Below are positions 53,636 through 62,515 of a stretch of 64,000 nucleotides of DNA, in pieces (position 1 is the stretch's first letter; the number at the start of each line of letters is the position of its first letter). Origin of the DNA: F-183 sp964627455 (GTDB lineage Bacteria > Acidobacteriota > Terriglobia > Bryobacterales > Bryobacteraceae); the NCBI GenBank assembly GCA_964627455.1, contig CAZVKC010000009.1:62001-126000 (forward strand), given 5' to 3'. The notes under the pieces are model-generated. The model worked only from the letters and a program-made list of their open reading frames with translations. It had not been told where the DNA came from and made no database searches. The position numbers were made by a program, and so were the translations under genes.

Positions 53636-54061
53636 CTACTGCGAAATGATGTCTTGAGCGGCTGCGGCGAGATTCATCGACCCTGGCATGTAAGGGCCCA
53701 GGAAGGTGAACGGATACGTCACTTTTACCTGTACCCAATGGCCTGGGACGTTCTGGTTGCTTTGCCACGTCGTATCGATGACCAACCCGCTCAGTCCGAC
53801 GGCCTGTGTATTCACATAGTTCGAGATGTCCGCCGAGGACGCTATCGCCGGCGCGGTCGAACCGTGGATCGATGCGTAACGCGCTCCTTCCTGGGCAAGA
53901 TAGGGTAGCTGTGTGTAGGCGAACATCGCTCTTCCGAATTCGATCACGCCGAACATCATCATCAGGAACACGGATATCGACAGCGCGGACTCGAGCATAG
54001 CCGAACCCCTCTGACGGCGGGCCCTGCGCGCGGATATGGGACGTCTGCTGGTGGTCATCAC
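53636..54061 (-). CDS. TadE-like pilus-assembly protein 1
   Basis: 141 residues. Basic start, then the TadE pattern RQRGSAMLESALSISVFLMMMFGVIEFGRAMFAY (membrane helix with Glu residues), then a small pseudopilin-like domain. GTG start overlapping the upstream gene's stop (an ATG one codon later is equally possible). Last of three Tad-like genes. No tadA ATPase or secretin gene is near, so the machine must be encoded elsewhere. Confidence 0.82.
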   Translation of the reverse strand: MMTTSRRPISARRARRQRGSAMLESALSISVFLMMMFGVIEFGRAMFAYTQLPYLAQEGARYASIHGSTAPAIASSADISNYVNTQAVGLSGLVIDTTWQSNQNVPGHWVQVKVTYPFTFLGPYMPGSMNLAAAAQDIISQ

Positions 54062-54501
54062 TGTGCTCGCATTGTGGAAACCCGGCTGAGATTCATCGAG
54101 GAAGGCAGGCCCGGGTAGGAGAGGATCGGCGTGTACGGCAGGCTGGTCGTGACCGTGACCCGGACGACCGGAGCGCCGTTATTGCAGGAAATTGCGTCAC
54201 AGTCCTGAGCGACCTCGGAGTCCGGACAAGAGCAGGTGCGCGCCGCAGTGACACCCGCGTTCGGAAGGTTCACCATATTGGCGCGTGCGACCTGTTCGAT
54301 GCCGGGGAGGTCCGCGGCGTGGGCGAGAGAGTAGGCTCCGTACATTGCCCCGGCTCTTGCGCCTGATTCCAGTTCGATGGCGTTGTAAAACATGGGCCCG
54401 AAGCTGAGGACCCCGGTGAGCATTGCCATGAGGACCAGCACCCCGAGAGCCAGCTCGAGCATGGCGCTGCCCTTTTGCCGTTTCAACCGTCGTCTTGTCA
54501 T
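54058..54501 (-). CDS. TadE-like pilus-assembly protein 2
   Basis: 147 residues with the same N-terminal plan (RQKGSAMLELALGVLVLMAMLTGVLSFGPMFY), then a mature part with four Cys in CSCPDSEVAQDCDAISC, probably disulfide-bonded. It sits between the TadG-like and TadE-like genes (4-base overlap with the latter, 14-base gap from the former). Confidence 0.82.
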   Translation of the reverse strand: MTRRRLKRQKGSAMLELALGVLVLMAMLTGVLSFGPMFYNAIELESGARAGAMYGAYSLAHAADLPGIEQVARANMVNLPNAGVTAARTCSCPDSEVAQDCDAISCNNGAPVVRVTVTTSLPYTPILSYPGLPSSMNLSRVSTMRAQ

Positions 54502-54515
54502 GATTCGCTTTCCCT

Positions 54516-55815
54516 CTACTCGCTCAGCTTCACGCTCGAAGAAAGGGGGCTACCGTTGGCGAGCCCGGAATAGTTGGCATGAATCTTGAGATTCGTGCCC
54601 GATCCGTCGATGCGAAGATACTGGGCAACGATGATCGTATAGTTTCCAAGGTATCCGCTGCTCTGGCTCTGCCACTTGATCGAGCAAGTCGGGAAATACA
54701 GGACGCCTTCGAGAGAAGTAGCTCCGTTGGTCTGGATATCCATGCACCACGGAAGCGCTCCGTAGTTCGAGTTCCGGTCTCCGAAGAACAGGACCCCTTC
54801 CATCGCGCCGTTGCTGCTCGAGGTGGGGGCCGTCAGATTGATGGTGCTCAACGTATCGGCAAGCACGACGGTCTTGTTTTGCGTGCCCGTGAAGAACATC
54901 GTTACTCCGGATCCGCTGAGGTTCGCCTTGGTCAGGTAAACGCCGCCATTCCGCATGTAGTACAGGCCAGGATTGAGAGTCACGTTGGCATTGGCTCCGA
55001 TATTGATGCCTCCCGTGTAGAGGCCCGGGTTCAGCGTGACGTTGCCGGTGATGGTGGCGGGCGTCGTACGGGCTGCGAGTCCGGACGAGGAGGGAACCTG
55101 CATGCTGGCGAGCGGATCCGGAGCGGCCGCGGAGCGGGTGATGGGCGTCGGGGTGATCGAACCCTGGTTATTGACGCCCCCAACGACGTGTATGGCGGTT
55201 CCCATCGAGGTAAAGGCGCTGTTGCCCTGGTTTTCGATTGCCTTGGTTGAGTTCGAGTTGACCCACATCCCGCAGTCGGCCGCCACCGTCGAACCGCCGC
55301 TGGTGTAATAAGATCCGTCGAACGATGGATGCAGCAGGGTGATGCATCCGCCGCCTGCCGCGCCGCCCACGAAGGCTGTTGCTCTGGCGCTCATCGGAAC
55401 GCGCGAGAAGTTGAACATGCTCATGAAGAAACGTCGGTTGCGGCTGGCTGACCGCCACCTGGACATAATTGCTGTTGCCGGCGTAAGTTCCGTTCGTCGG
55501 CGGGCGGTTCACGGTGACCGACGTGTCGTTCGAACCATTCGTGAATCCGTTCATTCTGGAGTCGGTCAGAGCAGCATTTGCATAAGTGGACGTGTTGCCG
55601 CGATGCAATTCCTGCGCGGCGGCGAGCGCAGCAGCGTCGGCCGCATTCTGCATCTTGCGCTTCTGATGGAGCATGTAGCCGGTGTCGATTGCGAGTCCTG
55701 CGAATGCAAGCAATACCAACGCCGATACCGCGAACAAGACCAGGGTGAAACCGCGTTCCTTCCCGGATGAGTGTCTTTTCAATGGGTCGAATTTTGATGG
55801 TGTTTGGGACAACAT
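54516..55815 (-). pseudogene. TadG-like exported protein, broken by a one-base frameshift near 55430
   Basis: From ATG 55815 one frame gives MLSQTPSKFDPLKRHSSGKE, a membrane helix and the TadG hallmark LHQKRKMQNAADAAALAAAQEL, running to VSQPQPTF. A different frame then continues with FMSMFNFSRVPMSARATAFVGG to the stop at 54516. The family normally joins these as QPQPTFFM. The total of 1300 bases is one more than a multiple of three; removing one base in the AAA at 55429-55431 (TTT on the coding strand) restores 432 codons. Could be real decay, a sequencing error, or a +1 slip at TTT-C. Confidence 0.85.
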
Positions 55816-55857
55816 AGCGTCAATGTAAAACAGGTAAAATCGCATTTCCAGATCGCT

Positions 55858-55875
55858 AGGGTGAAATATCACCCT
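55858..55875. promoter_or_regulatory. Palindrome upstream of the Tad-like operon
   Basis: AGGGTGA, AATA, TCACCCT: perfect 7-base arms with a 4-base centre, 42 bases before the TadG-like ATG. Position suits an operator; the 160 bases beyond it up to the oxidoreductase gene show nothing else clear. Confidence 0.45.
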
Positions 55876-56035
55876 GTTAGGTCTTCAACGCATTTCGTAT
55901 ACGCAGTCGATAAATTTCTTCTTAGGCAAGTACCTAGGCGCCCTCAGGTATCAAACTTATATTAGTAATGTGTCTTACTATCGTGGCTGCGGTGGTGCGA
56001 TGAGGCGGTTGACTTGGAACGCCACGGAGGATATG

Positions 56036-57652
56036 ATGCCCCCGGGATACATCTCTACACTTATGGCCATATCCAGACGGTACTTTTTCTACGGATCCCT
56101 GTTGGCCGGCGCGGTTCCTTCCGCCGGTTTCGGCAGCACCGTAAACCTCAAGATGCTGGGGTACAAGTCCCCCAATGAGAAGTTGAATTTCGCGGCCATC
56201 GGGGCCGGTGGCCAGGGAGCGTCGAACCTCTCCGCTGCAGCGCCGACGGAAAACATCGTCGCGCTCTGCGACGTCGATGACCGCCGCGCGGCCCCCTCGT
56301 TCGAACGCTATTCGAAGGCCACCCGTCACAAGGACTTCCGCCAGATGCTGGACAAGGAAGGCAAGAACATCGACGCGGTGATCGTTGCGACTCCGGACCA
56401 CATGCACGGCATGGCCGCCATGTGGTGCATGGAACGCCAGAAGCACGTCTACGTGCAGAAGCCGCTCGTGCGCACCGTTTGGGAAGCCCGCCAGTTGCGC
56501 GAAGCCGCCGCCAAGTACAAGGTCGCCACGCAGATGGGCAACCAGGGCTACTCGAACGAAGGCACGCGGCAAGCGGCCGAGATCGTGTGGAGCGGCGAGA
56601 TCGGCGGAGTGACGGAAGTCCACGCCTGGAGCGATCGTCCGCTGTGGCCGCAAGGCCTGACCGAAATCCCGAAGGAAGATCCGATCCCACCGACCCTCGA
56701 TTGGGACCTCTGGCTCGGCGTCGCCGACAAGCGTCCCTTCACGGCCGGCGGCACCGACAAGCCGGATCGCTGGGGCGGATTCTTTTATCAGCCCTTCAAC
56801 TGGCGCGGCTTCTTTGATTTCGGATGCGGCGCGCTGGGCGACATGGCCTGCCACATCCTGGGCGCGCCCAACATGGCGCTGCACCTGTCGAAGCGCAAGA
56901 TCGTCGGCGTCGAGTGCATCAAGAAGGAAGGCGCGAGCCCCTTTATGTTCCCGAAGGCGTCGATCACCCGCTATGACTTCGCCGCCTACGAAAACATGCC
57001 GGAACTCAAAGTCTTCTGGTACGACGGCTTGAAGAAGAATCCCGACGTCAAGGGCGTGCCGGAAGGCGAATGGATCGGCGATCCGCCGTTCCTCGTTCGC
57101 GAAGGCGGTCCTGGCGGACCCGGCGGTGGTCCTGGTGGCGGCGGTGGCCGTCGCGGACCCGGTGGTCCGGGTGGTCCCGGCGGCGCGGGTGCTGGAGGCT
57201 ACGGGTTCCACTCCCCCGGCCGCGTCTTCAACTGGCAGGACTTCGAAGCGATGCGCGCGCCTGGCGCGAACCTCCGCTTCCCGACGCCGGATGGCAGCGT
57301 GTTCCTCGGCGACAAGGGCGTTCTGACGACTGGCACCTATGGCGAAGTGACGCGCCTGCTGCCGGTCGAGAAGATGAAGGACTACACGATGCCTCCGCCG
57401 CTGCTCACCCGGTCGCCCGGCCACATGCGCGACTTCATTCGCGCCTGCAAAGGCGGGGATCCGGCGTGCTCGAACTTCGATGTCGCGGCGCCGTTCGTCG
57501 AGTGGATGCTGCTCGGCGTGATTGCGCTCCGTCACGAAGGCAAGCTCGAGTACGACCCGGTGAAGATGCGGATCACCAACAACGCGGAAGCCAACAAACT
57601 GCTGAAGCCTGTGTTCCGCAAGGGCTGGGACTTCCACGCGATCAAGTCGTAG
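56036..57652 (+). CDS. Tat-exported Gfo/Idh/MocA-family oxidoreductase with glycine-rich insert
   Basis: NAD(P)-dependent sugar or inositol-type oxidoreductase. I start at ATG 56036 (CGGAGG 5 bases upstream); 56033 and 56063 are alternatives, and the frame is open back to 55970. A twin-arginine-like signal ISRRYFFYGSLLAG, then the Rossmann fold (NFAAIGAGGQGASNL, VALCDVD, VIVATPDHMHG) and the catalytic Lys in YVQKPLVRTVWEAR (Gln replacing the usual Glu of EKP). At about 57106-57200 a run of Gly, Pro and Arg interrupts the C-terminal domain, absent from the neighbouring paralogue. It converges on the next gene through a terminator. Confidence 0.87.
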   Translation: MPPGYISTLMAISRRYFFYGSLLAGAVPSAGFGSTVNLKMLGYKSPNEKLNFAAIGAGGQGASNLSAAAPTENIVALCDVDDRRAAPSFERYSKATRHKDFRQMLDKEGKNIDAVIVATPDHMHGMAAMWCMERQKHVYVQKPLVRTVWEARQLREAAAKYKVATQMGNQGYSNEGTRQAAEIVWSGEIGGVTEVHAWSDRPLWPQGLTEIPKEDPIPPTLDWDLWLGVADKRPFTAGGTDKPDRWGGFFYQPFNWRGFFDFGCGALGDMACHILGAPNMALHLSKRKIVGVECIKKEGASPFMFPKASITRYDFAAYENMPELKVFWYDGLKKNPDVKGVPEGEWIGDPPFLVREGGPGGPGGGPGGGGGRRGPGGPGGPGGAGAGGYGFHSPGRVFNWQDFEAMRAPGANLRFPTPDGSVFLGDKGVLTTGTYGEVTRLLPVEKMKDYTMPPPLLTRSPGHMRDFIRACKGGDPACSNFDVAAPFVEWMLLGVIALRHEGKLEYDPVKMRITNNAEANKLLKPVFRKGWDFHAIKS

Positions 57653-57676
57653 TTACATCGGGTATCAACTGCAACA

Positions 57677-57708
57677 GAAAGGGGAGGTCCACAGGATCTC
57701 CCCTTTTC
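57677..57708. terminator. Bidirectional terminator between the two oxidoreductase genes
   Basis: AAAGGGGAG (57678-57686) pairs with CTCCCCTTT (57698-57706). The inner bases extend the stem through one G-T pair to about 13 bp with a 3-base loop. T-rich on both strands (TTTT after, AAA before), serving both convergent genes. Confidence 0.85.
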
Positions 57709-59019
57709 CTATACGAGGTCCCAGGGCTTGCGGGCTTTGCGGCCGAGCAACGCGGAGGCTTCCTTGTCTGCGATGAAGTCTTCCTTCTTCGCGTCCCAGC
57801 GAAGCTTGCGTCCCGTATCCAGCGCGATGTTGCCGAGCAGCGGGATGATCGTGGACCGGTGTCCGGTCGCGACATCGGCCACCGGCGTGCGGCGCTCGCG
57901 AACGTTCTCGATGAAGTTCGCTGCGTGCAGGCCCGTGGCGTCTTTCGTGTTCATCCACTTTCGCTCGATTTTGGCGTCTTTTTCGGGATAGATCTCGTAG
58001 CCGATACGGTCTGCGAAGATCGTGCCTTGCGTGCCGTAATAGGCTTCTCCATGCGGCCGGTCGAGGTCGCCGCGCATGTTGTAATAGCGCATGCCTTCGG
58101 TGCGTCCTCCCAGCCCGTGGCCGTTGAGGAGCGAGCATTCGTAGCTCAGCACCCAGCCGGGGTATTCCCAGGTCACCTGCATGAAGTCGGGGACATTGCC
58201 GGCGTCGCGCAGCGCGTAGCGGCCTCCGCTTGCAGAGACCGCCGTTGGCGCGTCGCTGCCCATCACCTGATGGACGGTGTCGAAGCGATGCGTTCCGAAG
58301 TCCGTGATGAAGCCTCCGGCATATTCGCGGAACCAGCGGTACGTCGCGAGGAAGCGCTTGCGGTTGAAGGGGACCTTCGGCGCGGGGCCGAGCCACATGT
58401 CCCAGTCGAGTCCGGGCGGGGGCGGGGAATCGGGTTCCTTGCCGATGCCGTTTGGAAAGAGATTGAGGAAGTTCCAAACGCGCACGAAGCGAACCTCGCC
58501 GATGGCGCCGCTCTGCACCAGTTTTGCCACCTCCGCGTAGTGCGGCGCGGAACGGTGCTGCATGCCCGCCTGCACAATGCGGTTGTACTTGCGCGCCGCG
58601 GCCACCATCGCTTTGCCCTCGTTGATGTTGTGGGCGAGCGGTTTCTCGATGTACACATCCTTGCCCGCCTGGCAGGCAAGGATCGTGGGGATCGCATGCC
58701 AGTGATCGGGCGTGGCGATCAGCACCACATCGATTTCTCTGTTCTCGAGAAGCTTGCGGAAATCCGAATACTGCTTCGCATTCGGACCAGCCCACTCGCG
58801 CGCGCGGGCGGCGTTGGGTTCGTAGACATCACAAACGGCGCCGAACTCGACATTCGGCGCCTTGCGCATTTCGCTGGCGACATATCTCCCGCGGCCGCCA
58901 CAGCCGATCAGTCCGGCGACAATGCGGTCGTTAGCGCTTCGACGCGGGACGGCGCCCGTCTGCGCATATACAGTAGCCGCTGACGCCACAGCGGCGGTCG
59001 GGAACATGCGGCGATTCAT
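57709..59019 (-). CDS. Exported Gfo/Idh/MocA-family oxidoreductase
   Basis: 436 residues. N-terminal signal (MNRRMFPTAAVASAATVYAQ, Tat-like with RR), Rossmann fold IVAGLIGCGGRGRYVA, VLIATPDHWHA, and catalytic EKPLAHNINEG. C-terminal sheet with WFREYAGGFITDFGTHRFD, the histidine of the presumed active site. Such acidobacterial and planctomycete proteins act on sugars in the periplasm; substrate unknown. Paralogue of the convergent neighbour. Confidence 0.9.
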   Translation of the reverse strand: MNRRMFPTAAVASAATVYAQTGAVPRRSANDRIVAGLIGCGGRGRYVASEMRKAPNVEFGAVCDVYEPNAARAREWAGPNAKQYSDFRKLLENREIDVVLIATPDHWHAIPTILACQAGKDVYIEKPLAHNINEGKAMVAAARKYNRIVQAGMQHRSAPHYAEVAKLVQSGAIGEVRFVRVWNFLNLFPNGIGKEPDSPPPPGLDWDMWLGPAPKVPFNRKRFLATYRWFREYAGGFITDFGTHRFDTVHQVMGSDAPTAVSASGGRYALRDAGNVPDFMQVTWEYPGWVLSYECSLLNGHGLGGRTEGMRYYNMRGDLDRPHGEAYYGTQGTIFADRIGYEIYPEKDAKIERKWMNTKDATGLHAANFIENVRERRTPVADVATGHRSTIIPLLGNIALDTGRKLRWDAKKEDFIADKEASALLGRKARKPWDLV

Positions 59020-59073
59020 GCCTCACATGTTATACGAATTAAGGAAAGAGCGTAGGATCCGCCGCGTCTGCAT

Positions 59074-59271
59074 CTACCGGCATCTGGAGTGGTAGAAGGA
59101 GTTCCTCCGGTAGGTCCTGACGGTGTGCGTGCCATACCCCGGATCAGGGTCAGACTGTTTTTCGATTGTGTCGATCAAACGATCGATCTCTGCCAGTCTC
59201 TGTTTCAGCTGAACCAGATGCGACTCAAGTGCAGCGACCGTGCCTTGGTTCAGACTCTCGATCTTGGTCAT
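59074..59271 (-). CDS. Small coiled-coil ORF (65 aa)
   Basis: ATG 59271 with AGG 5-6 bases upstream. Residues 1-42 are an amphipathic helix (TVAALESHLVQLKQRLAEID), the rest is polar and basic. It sits in the 336-base space between the oxidoreductase and the Dabb gene, with a perfect palindrome starting 13 bases before its start. Gene status rests on this context; no family recognised. Confidence 0.45.
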   Translation of the reverse strand: MTKIESLNQGTVAALESHLVQLKQRLAEIDRLIDTIEKQSDPDPGYGTHTVRTYRRNSFYHSRCR

Positions 59272-59283
59272 CAGACCTAAGAT

Positions 59284-59302
59284 ATAGTACTGATAGTACT
59301 AT
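59284..59302. promoter_or_regulatory. Palindromic operator-like site
   Basis: ATAGTACT, GAT, AGTACTAT: perfect 8-base arms with a 3-base centre, just upstream of the small coiled-coil ORF. Same geometry as the PadR site at 9521-9541 but another sequence. Confidence 0.5.
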
Positions 59303-59334
59303 GAGCAATGCCCGCAAATGAGGGCATTGCTCAT
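59301..59334. terminator. Perfect 13-bp hairpin downstream of the Dabb gene
   Basis: ATGAGCAATGCCC (59301-59313), 8-base loop, GGGCATTGCTCAT (59322-59334). It lies 21 bases past the Dabb gene's stop (minus strand) and shares 2 bases with the operator-like palindrome. No T tract follows on either strand, so it may be a terminator without a tail, an mRNA 3' stabiliser or a protein site. Confidence 0.5.
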
Positions 59335-59355
59335 ATCGTTCGATAGTTGTTTAGG

Positions 59356-59802
59356 CTATTGTCCGAGGATGTCGAAAGTTGTCGTTCCCGCGACGCGGAC
59401 CTTCTCGTATGCCGCCATCCAAACCTTGTGATAGGGGTGGGTCGGATAGGCCTTCAGAACGCCTTCGTTCTCCATCTCGATACACATGCCGTACTCGCGC
59501 TTGGTGAGTGCGAGTTTGCCCGTGACATCCTTTTCACCTGCGGACACCTTCTTGCGGTCGGCCGCATCGGCGCCCATGACGAGCGACAGCGGGCGCGCGA
59601 GTTTGCCGTACCAAACCCTGGTGACGCCCGGGATCTTGGACGGCATCGCGTCGGACGCAGCGTGGAAGGCGTCCCAATCGGCCTGGGTTGCAGTGGCGAT
59701 CGGCGTGTAGGCGAAGCAGTGCATCAGCTTCTTTTCACCGGCAAACGCAGTCGATGCGGCCAACAACGCCGTGCAGGCGAGCATATTGCGGAACAGAGTC
59801 AT
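59356..59802 (-). CDS. Exported Dabb (stress-responsive alpha/beta barrel) protein
   Basis: 148 residues from ATG 59802 with GAGGAG upstream, which decides the start over the longer frame to 60228. Signal peptide FRNMLACTALLAASTAFAGE, then a Dabb-type ferredoxin fold: LMHCFAYTPIATATQADWDAFHAASDAMPSKIPGV, ending YHKVWMAAYEKVRVAGTTTFDI. Such domains dimerise and may bind small hydrophobic molecules. Enzymatic role unknown. Confidence 0.82.
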   Translation of the reverse strand: MTLFRNMLACTALLAASTAFAGEKKLMHCFAYTPIATATQADWDAFHAASDAMPSKIPGVTRVWYGKLARPLSLVMGADAADRKKVSAGEKDVTGKLALTKREYGMCIEMENEGVLKAYPTHPYHKVWMAAYEKVRVAGTTTFDILGQ

Positions 59803-59882
59803 GTTGAGTCTCCTCGAGTCAGGGGGGAAGAAGCGGACGCACTGGGAGCGGCCGCACCCTTCATTATCGCCTACCACTGCCG

Positions 59883-61175
59883 TTATTGCTGTTGTGGTTG
59901 CGGCGTCGTCCCCGCGAACTTCTCGATTTCCGCGAGTTGCTTCTTCACCGTATCCTGATCCCCCGCATTGGGGACGACTTCGAGATACTTTTTCAGGTGT
60001 GCCGCTGCGGAAGCATAGTCTTCTTTCTGAGCCATGACCAAGCCGAGAATGTAGCCCGCTCGCGCGAATCTCTTCTGGTCGGTTTCGTACAGGCTCTTGG
60101 CGCTCTTCTCGGCTTCGTCGAACCTCTTCAGGTTGAAGTTCGAGATCGCGTTGTAATAGAGGGCGTCGGGGAAGTCGAAGGGATTCAGCTTCAGGAGCCG
60201 CGCCGTCGTGTCGGCAACGTCGTCCCACTTCTGTTCTTTCACCGACATCATGAAGAGGTTGCGATAGGGATAGACATACTTCGGATCCGCCGCGAGCGAC
60301 TGGGCGTAGGATTTTCGCGCTTCCTCAATGTTGCCTTTGCCTTCCTGGATCTTGCCGAGTTCGTACCAGGCGGATGAGTACTTGGGGTAGATTTCGACGG
60401 CCTTGGTCAGTTCCCGTTGTGCGTCGTCGGCTTTGCCCTTTTTGAGAAGGTCGCGTGCTTTGTCCATGGCCTTCTTGGCGTCCTTCGGGGCGAGCGCGTT
60501 GGTCACGCTGAAGACGTTGCCTTCGCGGTTGCCGAGGCGCTTCAGGATCATCGTTCCGACATCCGGGTTATCGAGCGGGTTCCGGTTCGACAACTGGATC
60601 ACGGTCGATTGGTAGCCCGGCAGGTTGGCGCGCAGTTCGCAGCCCATGAGGTTCATGCGGGATCCCATGGAATTGCGGCCCAATGATCCGCCCATCGATC
60701 CCATGCGACCCGAAGAATTGACGGGATCGAAGGGATCGGAACCGCTGCTCGTACTTGCGTCTGCCAGAACGCCGTTGTTGCGCTGTCCGAGTTGGAATGA
60801 GAAGCGCCCGCGGCCGTCGGTATAGCCTTCCGGCCGGACGACGCCATTACAGACGCGCTCGATGGTCACCGGTTCGGTCGGCGGCGTGCCGTCTTCGAGC
60901 ATGACCTTGCCCGCCAGGAACATCACTTGGGGCATCTCAGGGATCGTCTGCTGCTGGCTTGGAACGCCGATGGGATTGCGTGTGTTGTTGCCGCCGAGTC
61001 CGCCTCCCCCGCCGAGTCCCCCGCCGGTATTACCACCGCCGGTGTTCGCTCCGCCGCCGGCGCCACCGCCAGCAGTTCCACCGCCGCCACCTTGTCCCGC
61101 GCCGCCAGTTTGTTGACCCAGGGCGAGCACCGAAGCGCAGAGCAAAGTAAACATCCCGATTCGCAGTAGTCGCAT
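59883..61175 (-). CDS. Secreted TPR protein with glycine-rich N-terminus and carboxypeptidase-like domain
   Basis: 430 residues. Signal peptide LRIGMFTLLCASVLALGQ, a 40-residue Gly/Asn-rich low-complexity stretch, a beta domain at about 80-215 (FLAGKVMLEDGTPPTEPVTI...GYTDGRGRFSFQL, carboxypeptidase regulatory-like), then four to five TPRs (ADDAQRELTKAVEIYPKYSSAWYELG and following) and a Gln-rich end. Likely a periplasmic or surface scaffold. Divergent from the MFS gene, 86 bases apart. Confidence 0.83.
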   Translation of the reverse strand: MRLLRIGMFTLLCASVLALGQQTGGAGQGGGGGTAGGGAGGGANTGGGNTGGGLGGGGGLGGNNTRNPIGVPSQQQTIPEMPQVMFLAGKVMLEDGTPPTEPVTIERVCNGVVRPEGYTDGRGRFSFQLGQRNNGVLADASTSSGSDPFDPVNSSGRMGSMGGSLGRNSMGSRMNLMGCELRANLPGYQSTVIQLSNRNPLDNPDVGTMILKRLGNREGNVFSVTNALAPKDAKKAMDKARDLLKKGKADDAQRELTKAVEIYPKYSSAWYELGKIQEGKGNIEEARKSYAQSLAADPKYVYPYRNLFMMSVKEQKWDDVADTTARLLKLNPFDFPDALYYNAISNFNLKRFDEAEKSAKSLYETDQKRFARAGYILGLVMAQKEDYASAAAHLKKYLEVVPNAGDQDTVKKQLAEIEKFAGTTPQPQQQ

Positions 61176-61261
61176 GTGCGCGAACCCCCTTGTAAATCTA
61201 TTGAGGCGATTATAGCGGGATTTGATGACGCGCGCTGCTGCGATGTGGTCAAATCTCAGGA

Positions 61262-62515
61262 ATGCCCCCTCTGCTACGCCAAGTCCGCTGGTGGATCCTG
61301 GGACTGCTGTTCCTCATCACCGTCATCAACTTCGTTGACCGGCAATCGCTGAGCGTCGTCGCGCCGATCCTGCGCGACAAGCTGCATTTGTCCAATGAAG
61401 ATTACGGTTTGATTGTGGCCTGCTTCAGCTTCGGCATGATGTCGGGCGAGTTCCCGATGGGCTGGCTGATGGATCGCAAGGGCGTGCGGTTCGGGCTGTC
61501 GTTTGCCGTGATCTGGTGGTCGATCGCGAATTGCCTGCATGCGTTCGGATCCGCGCGCCTGCACTTTGCGGCGATGCGCTACTGGCTGGGGACCGGCGAA
61601 TGCGGCAACTACTCCGGCGGCATCAAGGTGATCTCGCAATGGTTCCCGGTTCGCGAACGCGCATTTGCGATCGGCGTGTTCAACGGCGGGTCGATGATCG
61701 GATCCATCATCGCGCTCCCGCTGGTTGGCTGGCTGACGCTCGAATTCGGCTGGCCCGCGGCGTTTCTGGTTCCCGGCGTGATGGGATTCTTCTGGGTCGC
61801 GGCGTGGTGGAAACTGTATCGGGATCCCGCATCGCATCGCTCGATCACTGACGCGGAGCGCGCTTACATTCTGGAGGATCGCGCGGGTGTTGCGGAACCT
61901 GAGCCGGCGAGCCGCGAACTGCTGCGGCATCCGCAAACGTGGGCGATCATGATCTGCCGGATGCTGGTGGGTCCGGTGGTGCAGTTCTACATCTTCTGGA
62001 TGCCCGAATATCTGTACCGCGCGCGCGGCATGAGCCTGAAGTCGATCTCGTTCTTCGGCTGGCTGCCATTCCTGTTCGGCGACATCGGGTCGATTGCCGG
62101 CGGCGCGGTGGCGGGCGTGCTGATTGCGCGCGGTATGAAGGCCGCGGGCGCACGCGGCGTCACGATGGGGATCGGCGCGGCTTGCTGCGCTGGGAGTATC
62201 GCCGTGGTGATGGCGCCATCGACCGAACTCGCCATCGCGTGGATCTGCTTCGTACTGTTCGGACACACGTTCCTGTCGGCGAATATGTTTGCGGCGATTT
62301 CGGACATGTTCCCGAAAGGCGCGGTGGGACGCGTGACGGCGCTCACGGGCATCTCGCAGGGCCTCACCGGAATGCTGTTTCAATACACGACCGGCGCGAT
62401 CGTCGATCGCTTCTCGTTCGTGCCTGTCTTTGCGATGGCGGCTGTGCTGCCTGCGCTGGGGTGCGTTTTGTTGTTCGCGCTGAGCCGCCGTTTGCGGCCG
62501 GTGGTTCTCGATTAG
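61262..62515 (+). CDS. MFS transporter, ACS family (hexuronate-type)
   Basis: 417 residues, twelve predicted helices. Anion:cation symporter features: VINFVDRQSLSVVAPILRDKLHLS in helix 1, GWLMDRKGVRFGLS in the 2-3 loop, and RYWLGTGECGNYSGGIKVISQWFPVRERAFAIGVFNGGSMIG, close to ExuT-like hexuronate carriers. Uptake of galacturonate or glucuronate fits the GH88 and heparinase-like enzymes. Its stop overlaps that of the convergent patatin-type gene by 4 bases. Confidence 0.88.
   Translation: MPPLLRQVRWWILGLLFLITVINFVDRQSLSVVAPILRDKLHLSNEDYGLIVACFSFGMMSGEFPMGWLMDRKGVRFGLSFAVIWWSIANCLHAFGSARLHFAAMRYWLGTGECGNYSGGIKVISQWFPVRERAFAIGVFNGGSMIGSIIALPLVGWLTLEFGWPAAFLVPGVMGFFWVAAWWKLYRDPASHRSITDAERAYILEDRAGVAEPEPASRELLRHPQTWAIMICRMLVGPVVQFYIFWMPEYLYRARGMSLKSISFFGWLPFLFGDIGSIAGGAVAGVLIARGMKAAGARGVTMGIGAACCAGSIAVVMAPSTELAIAWICFVLFGHTFLSANMFAAISDMFPKGAVGRVTALTGISQGLTGMLFQYTTGAIVDRFSFVPVFAMAAVLPALGCVLLFALSRRLRPVVLD

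Noticed and set aside
55934..57637. 567-codon minus-strand ORF
   Set aside because: Antisense to the exported oxidoreductase; no family motif.
57070..58983. 637-codon plus-strand ORF
   Set aside because: Spans parts of both oxidoreductase genes and the terminator between them; composition is that of a shadow.
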